Source: Rhodocyclaceae bacterium
GTDB taxonomy: Bacteria > Pseudomonadota > Gammaproteobacteria > Burkholderiales > Rhodocyclaceae
Length of the DNA: 33,030 nt
Reading direction: 5' to 3'
Assembly (NCBI GenBank): GCA_008933825.1
Contig: WBUF01000026.1
Span: 1 to 33,030 of the forward strand
Within the stretch, counting starts at the first letter, position 1. The number at the start of each line of letters is the position of its first letter. Positions 26,644-33,030 of the stretch are shown piece after piece. The notes below the pieces were generated by a model. The model had not been told where the DNA came from. It did not search any database and saw only the letters and a list, made by a program, of their open reading frames with translations. Position numbers and translations under genes: made by a program.

Positions 26644-26947
26644 TCGCCATCCCCCATCGAATCTCCACACATCGCAAAGTCGGCGCCCGTTCCGGCAGCC
26701 GCAGCGGACTCCGGCCTGCGCCGGAATGGCCGGCCGCGACATCGCCGACCGAAAAAAATATACCAACCGCCGTGCATTAATTCACGGAAATAAATCACGC
26801 GGCCTGATAAATTTCGCCTAACACGATAGCATAAGCTGGCGGCGACCGCCAGATCAGCGGAGTTTATAAATATGACAAAAGTAATACAGTGCGACTCGTG
26901 CCGGACGGCGAACCTGGATATCTGAACCGAGAACACGGGGACGCGAC
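26644..26947. promoter_or_regulatory. AT-rich divergent control region between the sugar transferase and epsA
   Basis: 304 bases without a gene. The part 26750-26890 is strikingly AT-rich for this genome. It holds an inverted repeat CCGTG-N8-CACGG (26770-26787), a perfect hairpin CTGGCGG-CGA-CCGCCAG (26836-26852), an extragenic palindrome type CCGG...CCGG (26711-26735) near the transferase, and candidate -10 boxes in both directions (TATATT on minus at 26756-26761; TAATAC on plus at 26882-26887) without strong -35 boxes. The 21-bp regulon element is not present. Confidence 0.45.
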
Positions 26948-27730
26948 ATGATGTACAAAAACGGTGAGATCGACTACGGCGACTACTGCCGCCTGGTCGA
27001 GAGCGCGCTGGCGATCCAGCGCCGCTACCAGTTCTTTCTCTGGAGCCGCGGCGAGCTGCAGGTCTTCCTGCCGCACGCGACCGTGCTGTGCGCCACGGGC
27101 GACCTGACGCGCGAGAACTACCGGATCGAGCGCTTCTCCGAATACCCGGACGCGGACGGCGGCAAGGCCGGCCTCGACAACCTTCTCGCCAGGCTGGTCA
27201 CCGCCTGGCGCCTGGACGGCCACGCCCCGCTGGTGCTCGAAGCGCCCCACGGCGCGGGCGGATCGTCCGGCGCCCTCGCCGCCGAACTCTGCCGCAGCGG
27301 CCTGTCCGGCTGCTCCGCCCACGGCCTGCTCGACCACGAGCACGGCATCGGCGCCTTCTTCGTCTTCCTCGGCGGGCTGTGCGAAGCGCCCCCGCTGCGC
27401 GCCCACCGGCTCGAGCTGCTGGTGCCGCACCTGTGCGCCGCCCTGCAGCGCATCGCCCACACCGAGCGCCTCGCCAGCCTCTCGCTCGCCGAGGCGCACC
27501 TGCTCAGCACGCGCGAGGCCGAGATCATGCACTGGATCCGCGCCGGCAAGACCAACCAGGAAATCGGCCAGATCCTCGACATCAGCCCCTACACCGTCAA
27601 GAACCACGTGCAGAAGATCCTGCGCAAGCTCAATGTCACCAACCGCGTGCAGGCCGCCGGCAAACACCACTCCGCCCCCACTGCAAGCGCCGCCATCCGC
27701 CCTGCCGTGCGGCTGGCCCGCGACCGCTAG
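26948..27730 (+). CDS. epsA: LuxR-family transcriptional regulator EpsA
   Basis: 260 residues. An N-terminal domain (about 1-180; QRRYQFFLWSRGELQVFLPH, then FFVFLGGLCEAPP) of the type found in the EpsA regulators next to exosortase-linked polysaccharide clusters. The C-terminal LuxR/GerE helix-turn-helix covers about 186-236: LSTREAEIMHWIRAGKTNQEIG, ILDISPYTVKNHVQKILRKLNV. There is no receiver domain with the phosphorylatable Asp and no obvious acyl-homoserine-lactone pocket motif that I can name. Two ATGs in tandem; GGGGA lies six bases before the first. It is the likely regulator of the surrounding surface genes. The C-terminal 22 residues are basic and probably disordered. Confidence 0.88.
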   Translation: MMYKNGEIDYGDYCRLVESALAIQRRYQFFLWSRGELQVFLPHATVLCATGDLTRENYRIERFSEYPDADGGKAGLDNLLARLVTAWRLDGHAPLVLEAPHGAGGSSGALAAELCRSGLSGCSAHGLLDHEHGIGAFFVFLGGLCEAPPLRAHRLELLVPHLCAALQRIAHTERLASLSLAEAHLLSTREAEIMHWIRAGKTNQEIGQILDISPYTVKNHVQKILRKLNVTNRVQAAGKHHSAPTASAAIRPAVRLARDR

Positions 27731-27782
27731 CCGCCGATGCCGTCATACGGACGGCATGCATCCCTGCTACAATCCGCCACCC

Positions 27783-29000
27783 ATGAGCTGCCCCATCGCA
27801 CGGCGATGCCGGGCGGCGCTGCCGGCCGGGCATGCCCTCCTCCTGCTGTGCGGCGCCGTGCTGCCGGCTGCAACCCCCGCCCTGGCCGGCGAAGGCGAGG
27901 TATTCACTGCCATCGTTTCAGCCGACATCAACCGCGACGACAACGTCTTTCGGGTGCCGGACAACTTCAACCTGCTCGCCTTTGCCGGCAGCAGCGCGCG
28001 CGGCGACACCATTCGCAGCACCGGCCTCACCCTGCGCTTCGACAAGCCGATCGGCCGCCAGAACCTCCTGCTCGAAGCGCGCGCCCGCCAGATCCGCTAC
28101 GACCGCTACGACTTCCTCGACCACGACCGGCTCGACTACACCGCGCGCCTCAAGTGGCAGCTCGGCAACCGCCTCTCGGGCGAGCTCTACCGCGAGCGCA
28201 CCCAGCAGCTCACCGATTTCGGCGACTGGCGCTCGCCCACCCGCAACATACGCAACCAGACCGACACCGGCCTGAATGCCCGCTGGTGGCTGCACGCCGA
28301 CTGGTACCTCACCGCGCGCCGCTCCCGCATCGAATCCGTGAACGACACCCTGCTGCGCCGTCCCAACGACAACACCGCCGAGATCGCCGAGGCCGGCGTC
28401 CTCTACCGCAGCGGCGGCAACAACGAGATCGGCTTCGTCCTGCGCGAGACCGACGGCGACTATCCCGTCAGCCCCGCCGCCCGCTACCGCCTGCGCAACG
28501 CCGAACTGCGCGGCGTCTGGCAGGTCGGCGGCAAGTCCACCCTGCGCGGCTACGTCGGCCGCGCCGAGCGCGACCACCCGCTCGCCCCGCAGCGCGACTA
28601 CCGCGGCGTCAACGGCCGCCTCTCCTGGGACTGGGCCATCAGCGGCAAGACCGCGCTCAACCTCACCGTGCGGCGCGAACTCTCGGCCTATCACGACTTC
28701 GTCACCAACTACACCGTCACCGACTCGATCAGCATCGCCCCGTCCTGGCGCCCCACGGAGAAGACCGGCCTCATCCTCAGCCTCGAGCGCAGCACGCGCG
28801 ACTTCGTCGGCGACATCAATCCGCTGATCAACTACCACCGCAAGGACGCCCAGCGCAGCGCCGCCCTCACCGGCATGTGGGACCCCTGGCGCTTCCTGCG
28901 CCTCACCGCCAGCCTGCGCCGCGACCTGCGCGACTCCAACGACAACGCCTTCGACTACAAGGCCAGCGGCGCCTATCTCGGCGCGCAATTCACCTTCTGA
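27783..29000 (+). CDS. epsL: Outer-membrane beta-barrel protein EpsL
   Basis: 405 residues. The signal peptide ends at about residue 35 (ATPALA). The rest is strongly amphipathic with alternating aromatic and charged residues, as in an outer-membrane beta-barrel: SADINRDDNVFRVPDNFNLL, LLLEARARQIRYDRYDFLDHDRLDYTARLKW, GLNARWWLHADWYLTARRSRIES, ending in GAYLGAQFTF with terminal Phe, as BAM substrates do. This fits EpsL of the exosortase-linked polysaccharide operons, a presumed export porin. ATG 27783 is chosen; an ATG nine codons upstream (27756) is possible. TACAAT at 27769-27774 could be a -10 box, but the leader would be very short and no Shine-Dalgarno is seen, so coupling to epsA (52-base gap) is as likely. 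Confidence 0.85.
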   Translation: MSCPIARRCRAALPAGHALLLLCGAVLPAATPALAGEGEVFTAIVSADINRDDNVFRVPDNFNLLAFAGSSARGDTIRSTGLTLRFDKPIGRQNLLLEARARQIRYDRYDFLDHDRLDYTARLKWQLGNRLSGELYRERTQQLTDFGDWRSPTRNIRNQTDTGLNARWWLHADWYLTARRSRIESVNDTLLRRPNDNTAEIAEAGVLYRSGGNNEIGFVLRETDGDYPVSPAARYRLRNAELRGVWQVGGKSTLRGYVGRAERDHPLAPQRDYRGVNGRLSWDWAISGKTALNLTVRRELSAYHDFVTNYTVTDSISIAPSWRPTEKTGLILSLERSTRDFVGDINPLINYHRKDAQRSAALTGMWDPWRFLRLTASLRRDLRDSNDNAFDYKASGAYLGAQFTF

Positions 29001-29072
29001 ACGCACGGGCCTCGCCCGGCGCCGGCATTCGCACCGCGCGTATCACCAAAGTCGTAGAAACGGCATTACGGC

Positions 29073-29118
29073 ATAGTCCGGATGAGCTATTTCAAACGGA
29101 ACGAAAAGCTCGCATAAT
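29073..29118 (+). promoter_or_regulatory. Regulon element 4 and promoter of PEP-CTERM 5
   Basis: The element 29073-29093 reads ATAGTCCG, GATGAG, CTATTTC. Its end forms the -35 box TTTCAA (29090-29095); CATAAT (29113-29118) follows after 17 bp, 42 bases before the ATG. Confidence 0.68.
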
Positions 29119-29160
29119 TCATCCATCCCACAAACAACAGGTCAGAGAAGGGGGCGCACC

Positions 29161-29691
29161 ATGGTACTCAACAGGCTCGTACAGCGCACAAGCCGCATCC
29201 TCGCCATTGCCGCCTTGGCCCTCGGGCTCACGGCGGGCAATGCCTCGGCGACCACCTACAGCATCGGCGACCTGACCACCCTGGGCAGCTATTCCGGGGC
29301 CAGCGGCTCGTTCGCCGCCGGCGCCAGCATCAGCGACGCATGGAATTTCACCCTCTCCGGCGGCAGCAACAGCTTCGTCGGCCTGCTCACCAGCGTGTTC
29401 ACGCCCTTTACCGGGATGATCTCCGGCCTGAGCGCCACCCTTTACGGCCCGGGCGGCATGGCGATTCCCTGGTCGGTCATCCTCACGCCCGGCGGCTACG
29501 GCGTGCAATATGCCCTGTACGGCGGCACACTGCCCGTCGGCGCCTACTCCCTGGCCGTCACGGGCACGGCGGTCCACGCCACGACTTACTCGATCGACCT
29601 TACCGCCGCCGTCCCCGAACCTGGCCAATGGCTGATGTTCTTTGCCGGCATCGCCATGATCGGCGCGATGGTGCGCAGGCGCTCGACCTGA
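29161..29691 (+). CDS. PEP-CTERM protein 5 (FxDxxF-like)
   Basis: 176 residues; AAGGGGG lies six to seven bases before ATG 29161. The signal peptide is about 1-30 (ILAIAALALGLTAGNASA). The exported part, about 120 residues, is Gly/Ser/Thr-rich: a motif SISDAWNFTL (56-65) recalls the FxDxxF class of PEP-CTERM proteins, with Ile in place of the first Phe; later GGTLPVGAYSLAVTGTAV is typical of the same class. No cysteine. The tail has VPEP (151-154), WLMFFAGIAMIGAM and RRRST. It sits between epsL and epsD with its own promoter and terminator, so it can be made at much higher level than the neighbours; it may be the cluster's main matrix protein. Confidence 0.92.
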   Translation: MVLNRLVQRTSRILAIAALALGLTAGNASATTYSIGDLTTLGSYSGASGSFAAGASISDAWNFTLSGGSNSFVGLLTSVFTPFTGMISGLSATLYGPGGMAIPWSVILTPGGYGVQYALYGGTLPVGAYSLAVTGTAVHATTYSIDLTAAVPEPGQWLMFFAGIAMIGAMVRRRST

Positions 29692-29731
29692 CGGCACCGG
29701 CGGCCCGGCCGACGGGCCGCTGCGACACAAC

Positions 29732-29770
29732 ATCGCGGACAGGCCGACGCCTGCCCGCGATTTGTTTATC
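29732..29770 (+). terminator. Rho-independent terminator of PEP-CTERM 5
   Basis: Stem ATCGCGG-a-CAGGC / GCCTG-c-CCGCGAT (29732-29761) with a four-base loop CGAC and one mismatch, then TTGTTTATC. It separates PEP-CTERM 5 from the epsDEF operon. Confidence 0.82.
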
Positions 29771-29789
29771 ATAAGCGCCGTCCAGGGCG

Positions 29790-29795
29790 CATAAT
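29790..29795 (+). promoter_or_regulatory. Possible -10 box for the epsDEF operon
   Basis: CATAAT 34 bases before epsD. The -35 at 17 bp (TATCAT) is poor, so either an activator is needed or readthrough from upstream supplies transcription. No 21-bp element precedes it. Confidence 0.35.
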
Positions 29796-29828
29796 CCAGC
29801 CTCCCGCAACGAACACCGTCGACACGCC

Positions 29829-30776
29829 ATGAAACCCAGCGCACGCACCGCCCTCGCCGTTGCCGCCCCCCTCGCCGCCCTATTCCTGCTCGCCGCCTGC
29901 GGCAAGGACGACGGCAAGAAAACCGCCACCCAGATCGCCGCCCGGGTGAACAAGGCCGAAATCTCCGTCCACCAGATCAACCAGGCCCTCTCGCGCGCCG
30001 GCAACGTCCCGCCCGAGCAGGCCAGGCAGGCCGGCCGCCAGGTGCTCGACAAGCTCGTCGAGCAGGAACTCTTCGTCCAGCAGGCCGCCGAGAAAAAGCT
30101 CGACCGCGACCCGAAGGTGATGCAGGCCCTCGAAGCCGCGCGCCGCGAGATCCTCGCCCGCGCCTACGCCGAGCAGGTGATGGGCAACGCCGCCAAGCCC
30201 GGCGCCGACGAAATCAAGTCCTTCTACGCCGGCCACCCCGAGCTGTTTGCCGAGCGGCGCATCTTCAACCTGCAGGAACTCGCCATCCGCGCCGGCGCCG
30301 AGCAGCTGCCGGCCCTGCAAGACGCCATCGGCAAGAGCAAATCCTTCGCCGAGGTCGTCGACTGGCTCAAGGCGAACAAGGTCCCCTACGCCGCCAATGC
30401 CGGCGTGCGGCCCGCCGAGCAGCTGCCGATGGAACTGCTGCCCAGGTACCACGCCCTCAAGGACGGCCAGGTCGCGCTCCTCACCGGCCCGAACGGCGCC
30501 ATCGCCGTGCATGTCGTCGGCTCGCAAAAGGCCCCGCTCGACGAAAAGGCCGCCACCCCCTTCATCGAGCAATTCCTGCAAAACCGCAAGCGCGTCGAAC
30601 TCGCCGGCGCCGAGCTCAAATCGCTCAGGGCCAAGGCCAGGATCGAATACCTCGGCGACTTCGGCCCGCCCGAGGCCGCCCCCGCGCCGGCCGCCGCAGC
30701 CCCTGCGCCGGCCCCGGCGGACAAATCCGCCGGCGGCGACAAGCACATCGACAAAGGCCTCGCCGGGCTCAAGTAA
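29829..30776 (+). CDS. epsD: Peptidyl-prolyl isomerase-like lipoprotein, EpsD family
   Basis: 315 residues. Lipoprotein signal with lipobox L-A-A-C, Cys24, followed by Gly-Lys. A SurA-like N-terminal helical part (NKAEISVHQINQALSRAGN, GRQVLDKLVEQELFVQQAAEKKLDRDPKVMQALE) is followed by a parvulin-like region (ADEIKSFYAGHPELFAERRIFNLQEL ... PRYHALKDGQVALLTGPNGAIAVHVVGSQ). The tail is Ala/Pro-rich and ends in a charged stretch. EpsD proteins are folding factors tied to exosortase-linked polysaccharide operons; whether the isomerase site is active here is unclear. First gene of epsDEF; 30 bases precede epsE. Confidence 0.9.
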   Translation: MKPSARTALAVAAPLAALFLLAACGKDDGKKTATQIAARVNKAEISVHQINQALSRAGNVPPEQARQAGRQVLDKLVEQELFVQQAAEKKLDRDPKVMQALEAARREILARAYAEQVMGNAAKPGADEIKSFYAGHPELFAERRIFNLQELAIRAGAEQLPALQDAIGKSKSFAEVVDWLKANKVPYAANAGVRPAEQLPMELLPRYHALKDGQVALLTGPNGAIAVHVVGSQKAPLDEKAATPFIEQFLQNRKRVELAGAELKSLRAKARIEYLGDFGPPEAAPAPAAAAPAPAPADKSAGGDKHIDKGLAGLK

Positions 30777-30806
30777 ACCCATCGCCACCACGCACACGGA
30801 GACAGC

Positions 30807-31601
30807 ATGCGCGCCACCGGACTCATCCTCCTTCTCGCCGGCCTGCTCGCCGCCGGCCCGGCCGCCGCCCAGGGACGCGAAACCACCCTGGGCGCCGGCG
30901 ACATCGTCAAGATCACCGTCTTCCAGAACCCCGACCTGACCACCGAGACGCGGGTATCCGAAGGCGGCGCCGTCACCTTCCCGCTGGTCGGCGCCGTGCC
31001 GGTGGGCGGCCTCTCGGTGCCGTCCGCCGAGAAGAAGATCGCCGACATGCTGCGCGAAGGCGGCTTCGTGCTGCAGCCGCAGGTCAACGTCCTCGTCGTG
31101 CAAAGCCGCAGCAACCAGGTCTCCGTGCTCGGCCAGGTCAACCGTCCCGGCCGCTTCCCGCTCGACACCGCCAACAGCCGGCTCTCCGACGTCCTCGCCC
31201 AGGCCGGCGGCATGACCGCGCAGGGCGACGACACCGTCACCCTGGCCGGCGTGCGCCAGGGCCAGCCGGTGCGCCTGCAGATCGACGTGCCCGCCATCTT
31301 CCAGCGCGGCGACGCCGACAAGGACATCCTCGTGCAGCCCGGCGACACCATCTACGTGCATCGCGCCCCGATGTTCTACATCTACGGCGAAGTGCAGCGC
31401 CCCGGCGCCTTCCGCGTCGAGCGCGACATGACCGTGATGCAGGCCCTCGCCCAGGGCGGCGGCCCGACCCTGCGCGGCACCGTGCGCGGGCTGCGCGTGC
31501 ACCGCAAGGACACCGAGGGCAAAGTCAGCGAAATCGAGCCGGCGCTCGCCGACAAGATCCAGCCCGAGGACGTCATCTACGTCCAGGAAAGCCTGTTTTA
31601 A
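30807..31601 (+). CDS. epsE: Polysaccharide export protein EpsE (OPX/Wza family)
   Basis: 264 residues. A signal peptide of about 21 residues ends AAA-QG without a lipobox cysteine, as in the EpsE group. Poly-export domain: LGAGDIVKITVFQNPDLTTETRVSEGGAVTFPLVGAV, then SAEKKIADML. Two SLBB domains: VSVLGQVNRPGRFPLDTANSRLSDVLAQAGGMT and FYIYGEVQRPGAFRVERDMTVMQALAQGGG. Closing VQPGDTIYV and IQPEDVIYVQESLF. It forms the periplasmic/outer-membrane channel that takes the polymer out. It lacks the C-terminal amphipathic helix of Wza, so an outer-membrane partner such as EpsL is expected. GGAG lies five bases before the ATG. Confidence 0.95.
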   Translation: MRATGLILLLAGLLAAGPAAAQGRETTLGAGDIVKITVFQNPDLTTETRVSEGGAVTFPLVGAVPVGGLSVPSAEKKIADMLREGGFVLQPQVNVLVVQSRSNQVSVLGQVNRPGRFPLDTANSRLSDVLAQAGGMTAQGDDTVTLAGVRQGQPVRLQIDVPAIFQRGDADKDILVQPGDTIYVHRAPMFYIYGEVQRPGAFRVERDMTVMQALAQGGGPTLRGTVRGLRVHRKDTEGKVSEIEPALADKIQPEDVIYVQESLF

Positions 31602-31610
31602 GGAGCCCCG

Positions 31611-33008
31611 ATGAACTTCCAGCAATTTCTGCTCATCCTGCTGGCGCGCTGGCGGGTGGTGCTCTACACGCTGGCCGCCACGGTGGCCACCACCCTGATC
31701 GTCAGCCTGCTGCTGCCCTCGCAATACACCGCCGGCACCGCCGTGGTGGTCGACGTCAAGTCGCCCGACCCGATCATGGGCACCGTCCTGCCCGGCCTGA
31801 TCAGCCCCGGCTACATGGCCACCCAGATCGACATCATCCAGAGCAACAAGGTCGCCTACCGCGTCATCAAGATGCTCAAGCTCGACGAAAACCCCACCGC
31901 GCGCGAGCAATGGCAGGACGACACCGAAGGGCGCGGCAGCATCGAATCCTGGCTCGCCGAACTGCTCAAGAAAAAGCTCGACGTCAAGCCCTCGCGCGAG
32001 AGCAACGTCATCTCCATCAGCTACACCGCCACCGACGCGAAATTCGCCCAGGTCGTCGCCAACGCCTTCGCCCAGGCCTACATCGAAGCCAACATCGACC
32101 TGCGCGCCGAGCCCGCCAAGCAATACGCCGCCTGGTTCGACGCCCGCTCGAAACAGCTGCGCGACCAGCTCGAAGCCGCCCAGGCCAGGCTCTCCGCCTA
32201 CCAGCGCGAGAAAGGCATCGTCGCCGTCGACGAACGGCTCGACGTCGAAAACGCCCGTCTGGCCGAACTCTCCACCCAGCTCGTCATCGCCCAGGGCCAG
32301 CGCGTCGAGAGCGGCTCGCGGCAGACCCAGGCGCGCGGCGACGCCGCCAGCCTGCCCGAAGTCATGCAAAACCCCCTCGTGCAGGGCCTCAAGGCCGACC
32401 TGGCCCGCCAGGAAGCCAAGCTCGAAGAACTCGCCGGCCAGCTCGGCCGCAACCACCCGCAATACCAGCGCCTGCAGGCCGAGGTCGACGCCCTGCGCGA
32501 CAAAGTCGACGCCGAGACGCGCCGCGTGGCCGGCAGCATCGGCACCGCCAACCGAGTCAACCTGCAAAAGGAAAGCGACATCCGCACCGCGCTCGAAGCC
32601 CAGAAAACCCGCGTGCTCGAACTCAAGCAGCAGCGCGACGAACTCAGCGTGCTGCAGCGCGAAGTCGAAAGCGCCCAGCGCGCCTTTGACCTGGTCACCC
32701 AGCGCCTGACCCAGACCAACCTCGAAAGCCAGGTCAGCCAGACCAACGTCGTGCTGCTCAACCCGGCCGCCGAACCGATCGACCCGTCCAGCCCGAAGAT
32801 CCTGCTCAACCTGGTGCTCGCCATCTTCCTCGGCACCCTGCTCGGCGTGGGCGCCGCCCTCCTCATGGAAATGACCGACCGCCGCGTGCGCGCCGCCGAA
32901 GACATTGTTGAATTCGCCGGCCTGGCCGTGCTCGGCATCATCGACGCCCGCGCCGGCCAGCCGCCGCAGCGCTGGTTCGGCCGATTCCGCCGTCGCGCCG
33001 CCGCGTAA
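31611..33008 (+). CDS. epsF: Chain-length determinant protein EpsF (Wzz/PCP family)
   Basis: 465 residues. Two membrane helices, about 15-36 (VVLYTLAATVATTLIVSLLL) and about 398-418 (NLVLAIFLGTLLGVGAALL), frame a long periplasmic part with coiled coils (about 165-215 and 250-370; many heptads, e.g. LKADLARQEAKLEELAGQLG). The PCP signature near the second helix is present (NPAAEPIDPSSPK). No C-terminal Walker motifs, so the tyrosine kinase is separate, as in EpsF/EpsG systems. It sets polymer length and docks to EpsE. AAGGAG lies before the ATG, nine bases after epsE. Confidence 0.95.
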   Translation: MNFQQFLLILLARWRVVLYTLAATVATTLIVSLLLPSQYTAGTAVVVDVKSPDPIMGTVLPGLISPGYMATQIDIIQSNKVAYRVIKMLKLDENPTAREQWQDDTEGRGSIESWLAELLKKKLDVKPSRESNVISISYTATDAKFAQVVANAFAQAYIEANIDLRAEPAKQYAAWFDARSKQLRDQLEAAQARLSAYQREKGIVAVDERLDVENARLAELSTQLVIAQGQRVESGSRQTQARGDAASLPEVMQNPLVQGLKADLARQEAKLEELAGQLGRNHPQYQRLQAEVDALRDKVDAETRRVAGSIGTANRVNLQKESDIRTALEAQKTRVLELKQQRDELSVLQREVESAQRAFDLVTQRLTQTNLESQVSQTNVVLLNPAAEPIDPSSPKILLNLVLAIFLGTLLGVGAALLMEMTDRRVRAAEDIVEFAGLAVLGIIDARAGQPPQRWFGRFRRRAAA

Positions 33009-33024
33009 AGCAAGGAACCCGCCC

Positions 33025-33030
33025 ATGACC
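33025..33030 (+). CDS. Start of the next gene, expected EpsG tyrosine kinase
   Basis: Only ATG-ACC is inside the window. AAGGA at 33012-33016, eight bases upstream, and a 16-base gap after epsF make this a credible start in the same operon. The identity (EpsG-type autokinase) is inferred from the epsDEF order only. Confidence 0.4.

Noticed and set aside
29750..29770. A copy of the element at the epsD promoter
   Set aside because: About eight of 21 matches, little above chance, and it lies in the terminator of PEP-CTERM 5.
29880..33026. Open frame of over 1000 codons antisense to epsD-epsF
   Set aside because: Low-complexity Gly/Val/Leu/Asp shadow of the opposite strand with no recognisable domain; epsD, epsE and epsF fully account for the region.

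Overview
The window is about 33 kb of very GC-rich chromosome from a Gram-negative betaproteobacterium. Lipoproteins with lipoboxes, split heptose genes (rfaE2), the yraN-diaA-dolP block, uvrA divergent from an MFS-ssb block, and an Eps-type polysaccharide cluster with PEP-CTERM proteins all fit the Rhodocyclales or close relatives. The genus cannot be fixed from sequence alone. There is no phage, plasmid, CRISPR array or insertion sequence.

Left half (1-16.6 kb), housekeeping: rsmI (partial, minus) is divergent from a tightly overlapping plus-strand operon yraN, exported HIRAN protein, SIS protein (diaA/gmhA type), two-BON lipoprotein and rfaE2. Next comes a minus-strand block (YajR-like MFS, ssb, TAXI-type binding protein). 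It is divergent from uvrA, a GDSL lipoprotein esterase, an orphan mlaF-like ATPase and an SseB-domain gene, which end at a clear terminator. A tRNA-Ala(CGC), tsaC/sua5, purE, folD and the indolepyruvate:ferredoxin oxidoreductase genes iorA-iorB follow on the minus strand. A good FNR-type site lies upstream of iorA.

Right half (16.6-33 kb), cell surface: a sugar nucleotidyltransferase; five PEP-CTERM proteins; a two-gene cellulose-synthase-like module (GT2-PilZ plus BcsS); a minus-strand operon of an undecaprenyl-phosphate sugar transferase, a VanZ-like protein and a lytic transglycosylase; then the plus-strand cluster epsA (LuxR regulator), epsL, a PEP-CTERM gene, epsD, epsE, epsF and the first codons of the next gene (expected epsG). 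The matching exosortase is not in the window and is expected just to the right.

Main discovery: a 21-bp imperfectly palindromic element (ATAGTCCG, six variable bases, CTATTGC) occurs upstream of the PEP-CTERM transcription units and of the sugar nucleotidyltransferase. In three cases its last four bases form the start of the -35 box, with a recognisable -10 box 16-17 bp further on. This looks like a dedicated operator-promoter for a PEP-CTERM/exopolysaccharide regulon, and the LuxR-family protein EpsA encoded here is the obvious candidate regulator. A second point of interest is a PEP-CTERM protein with a single mature cysteine and an FQIAVWE motif, resembling the internal thioester domains of Gram-positive adhesins.
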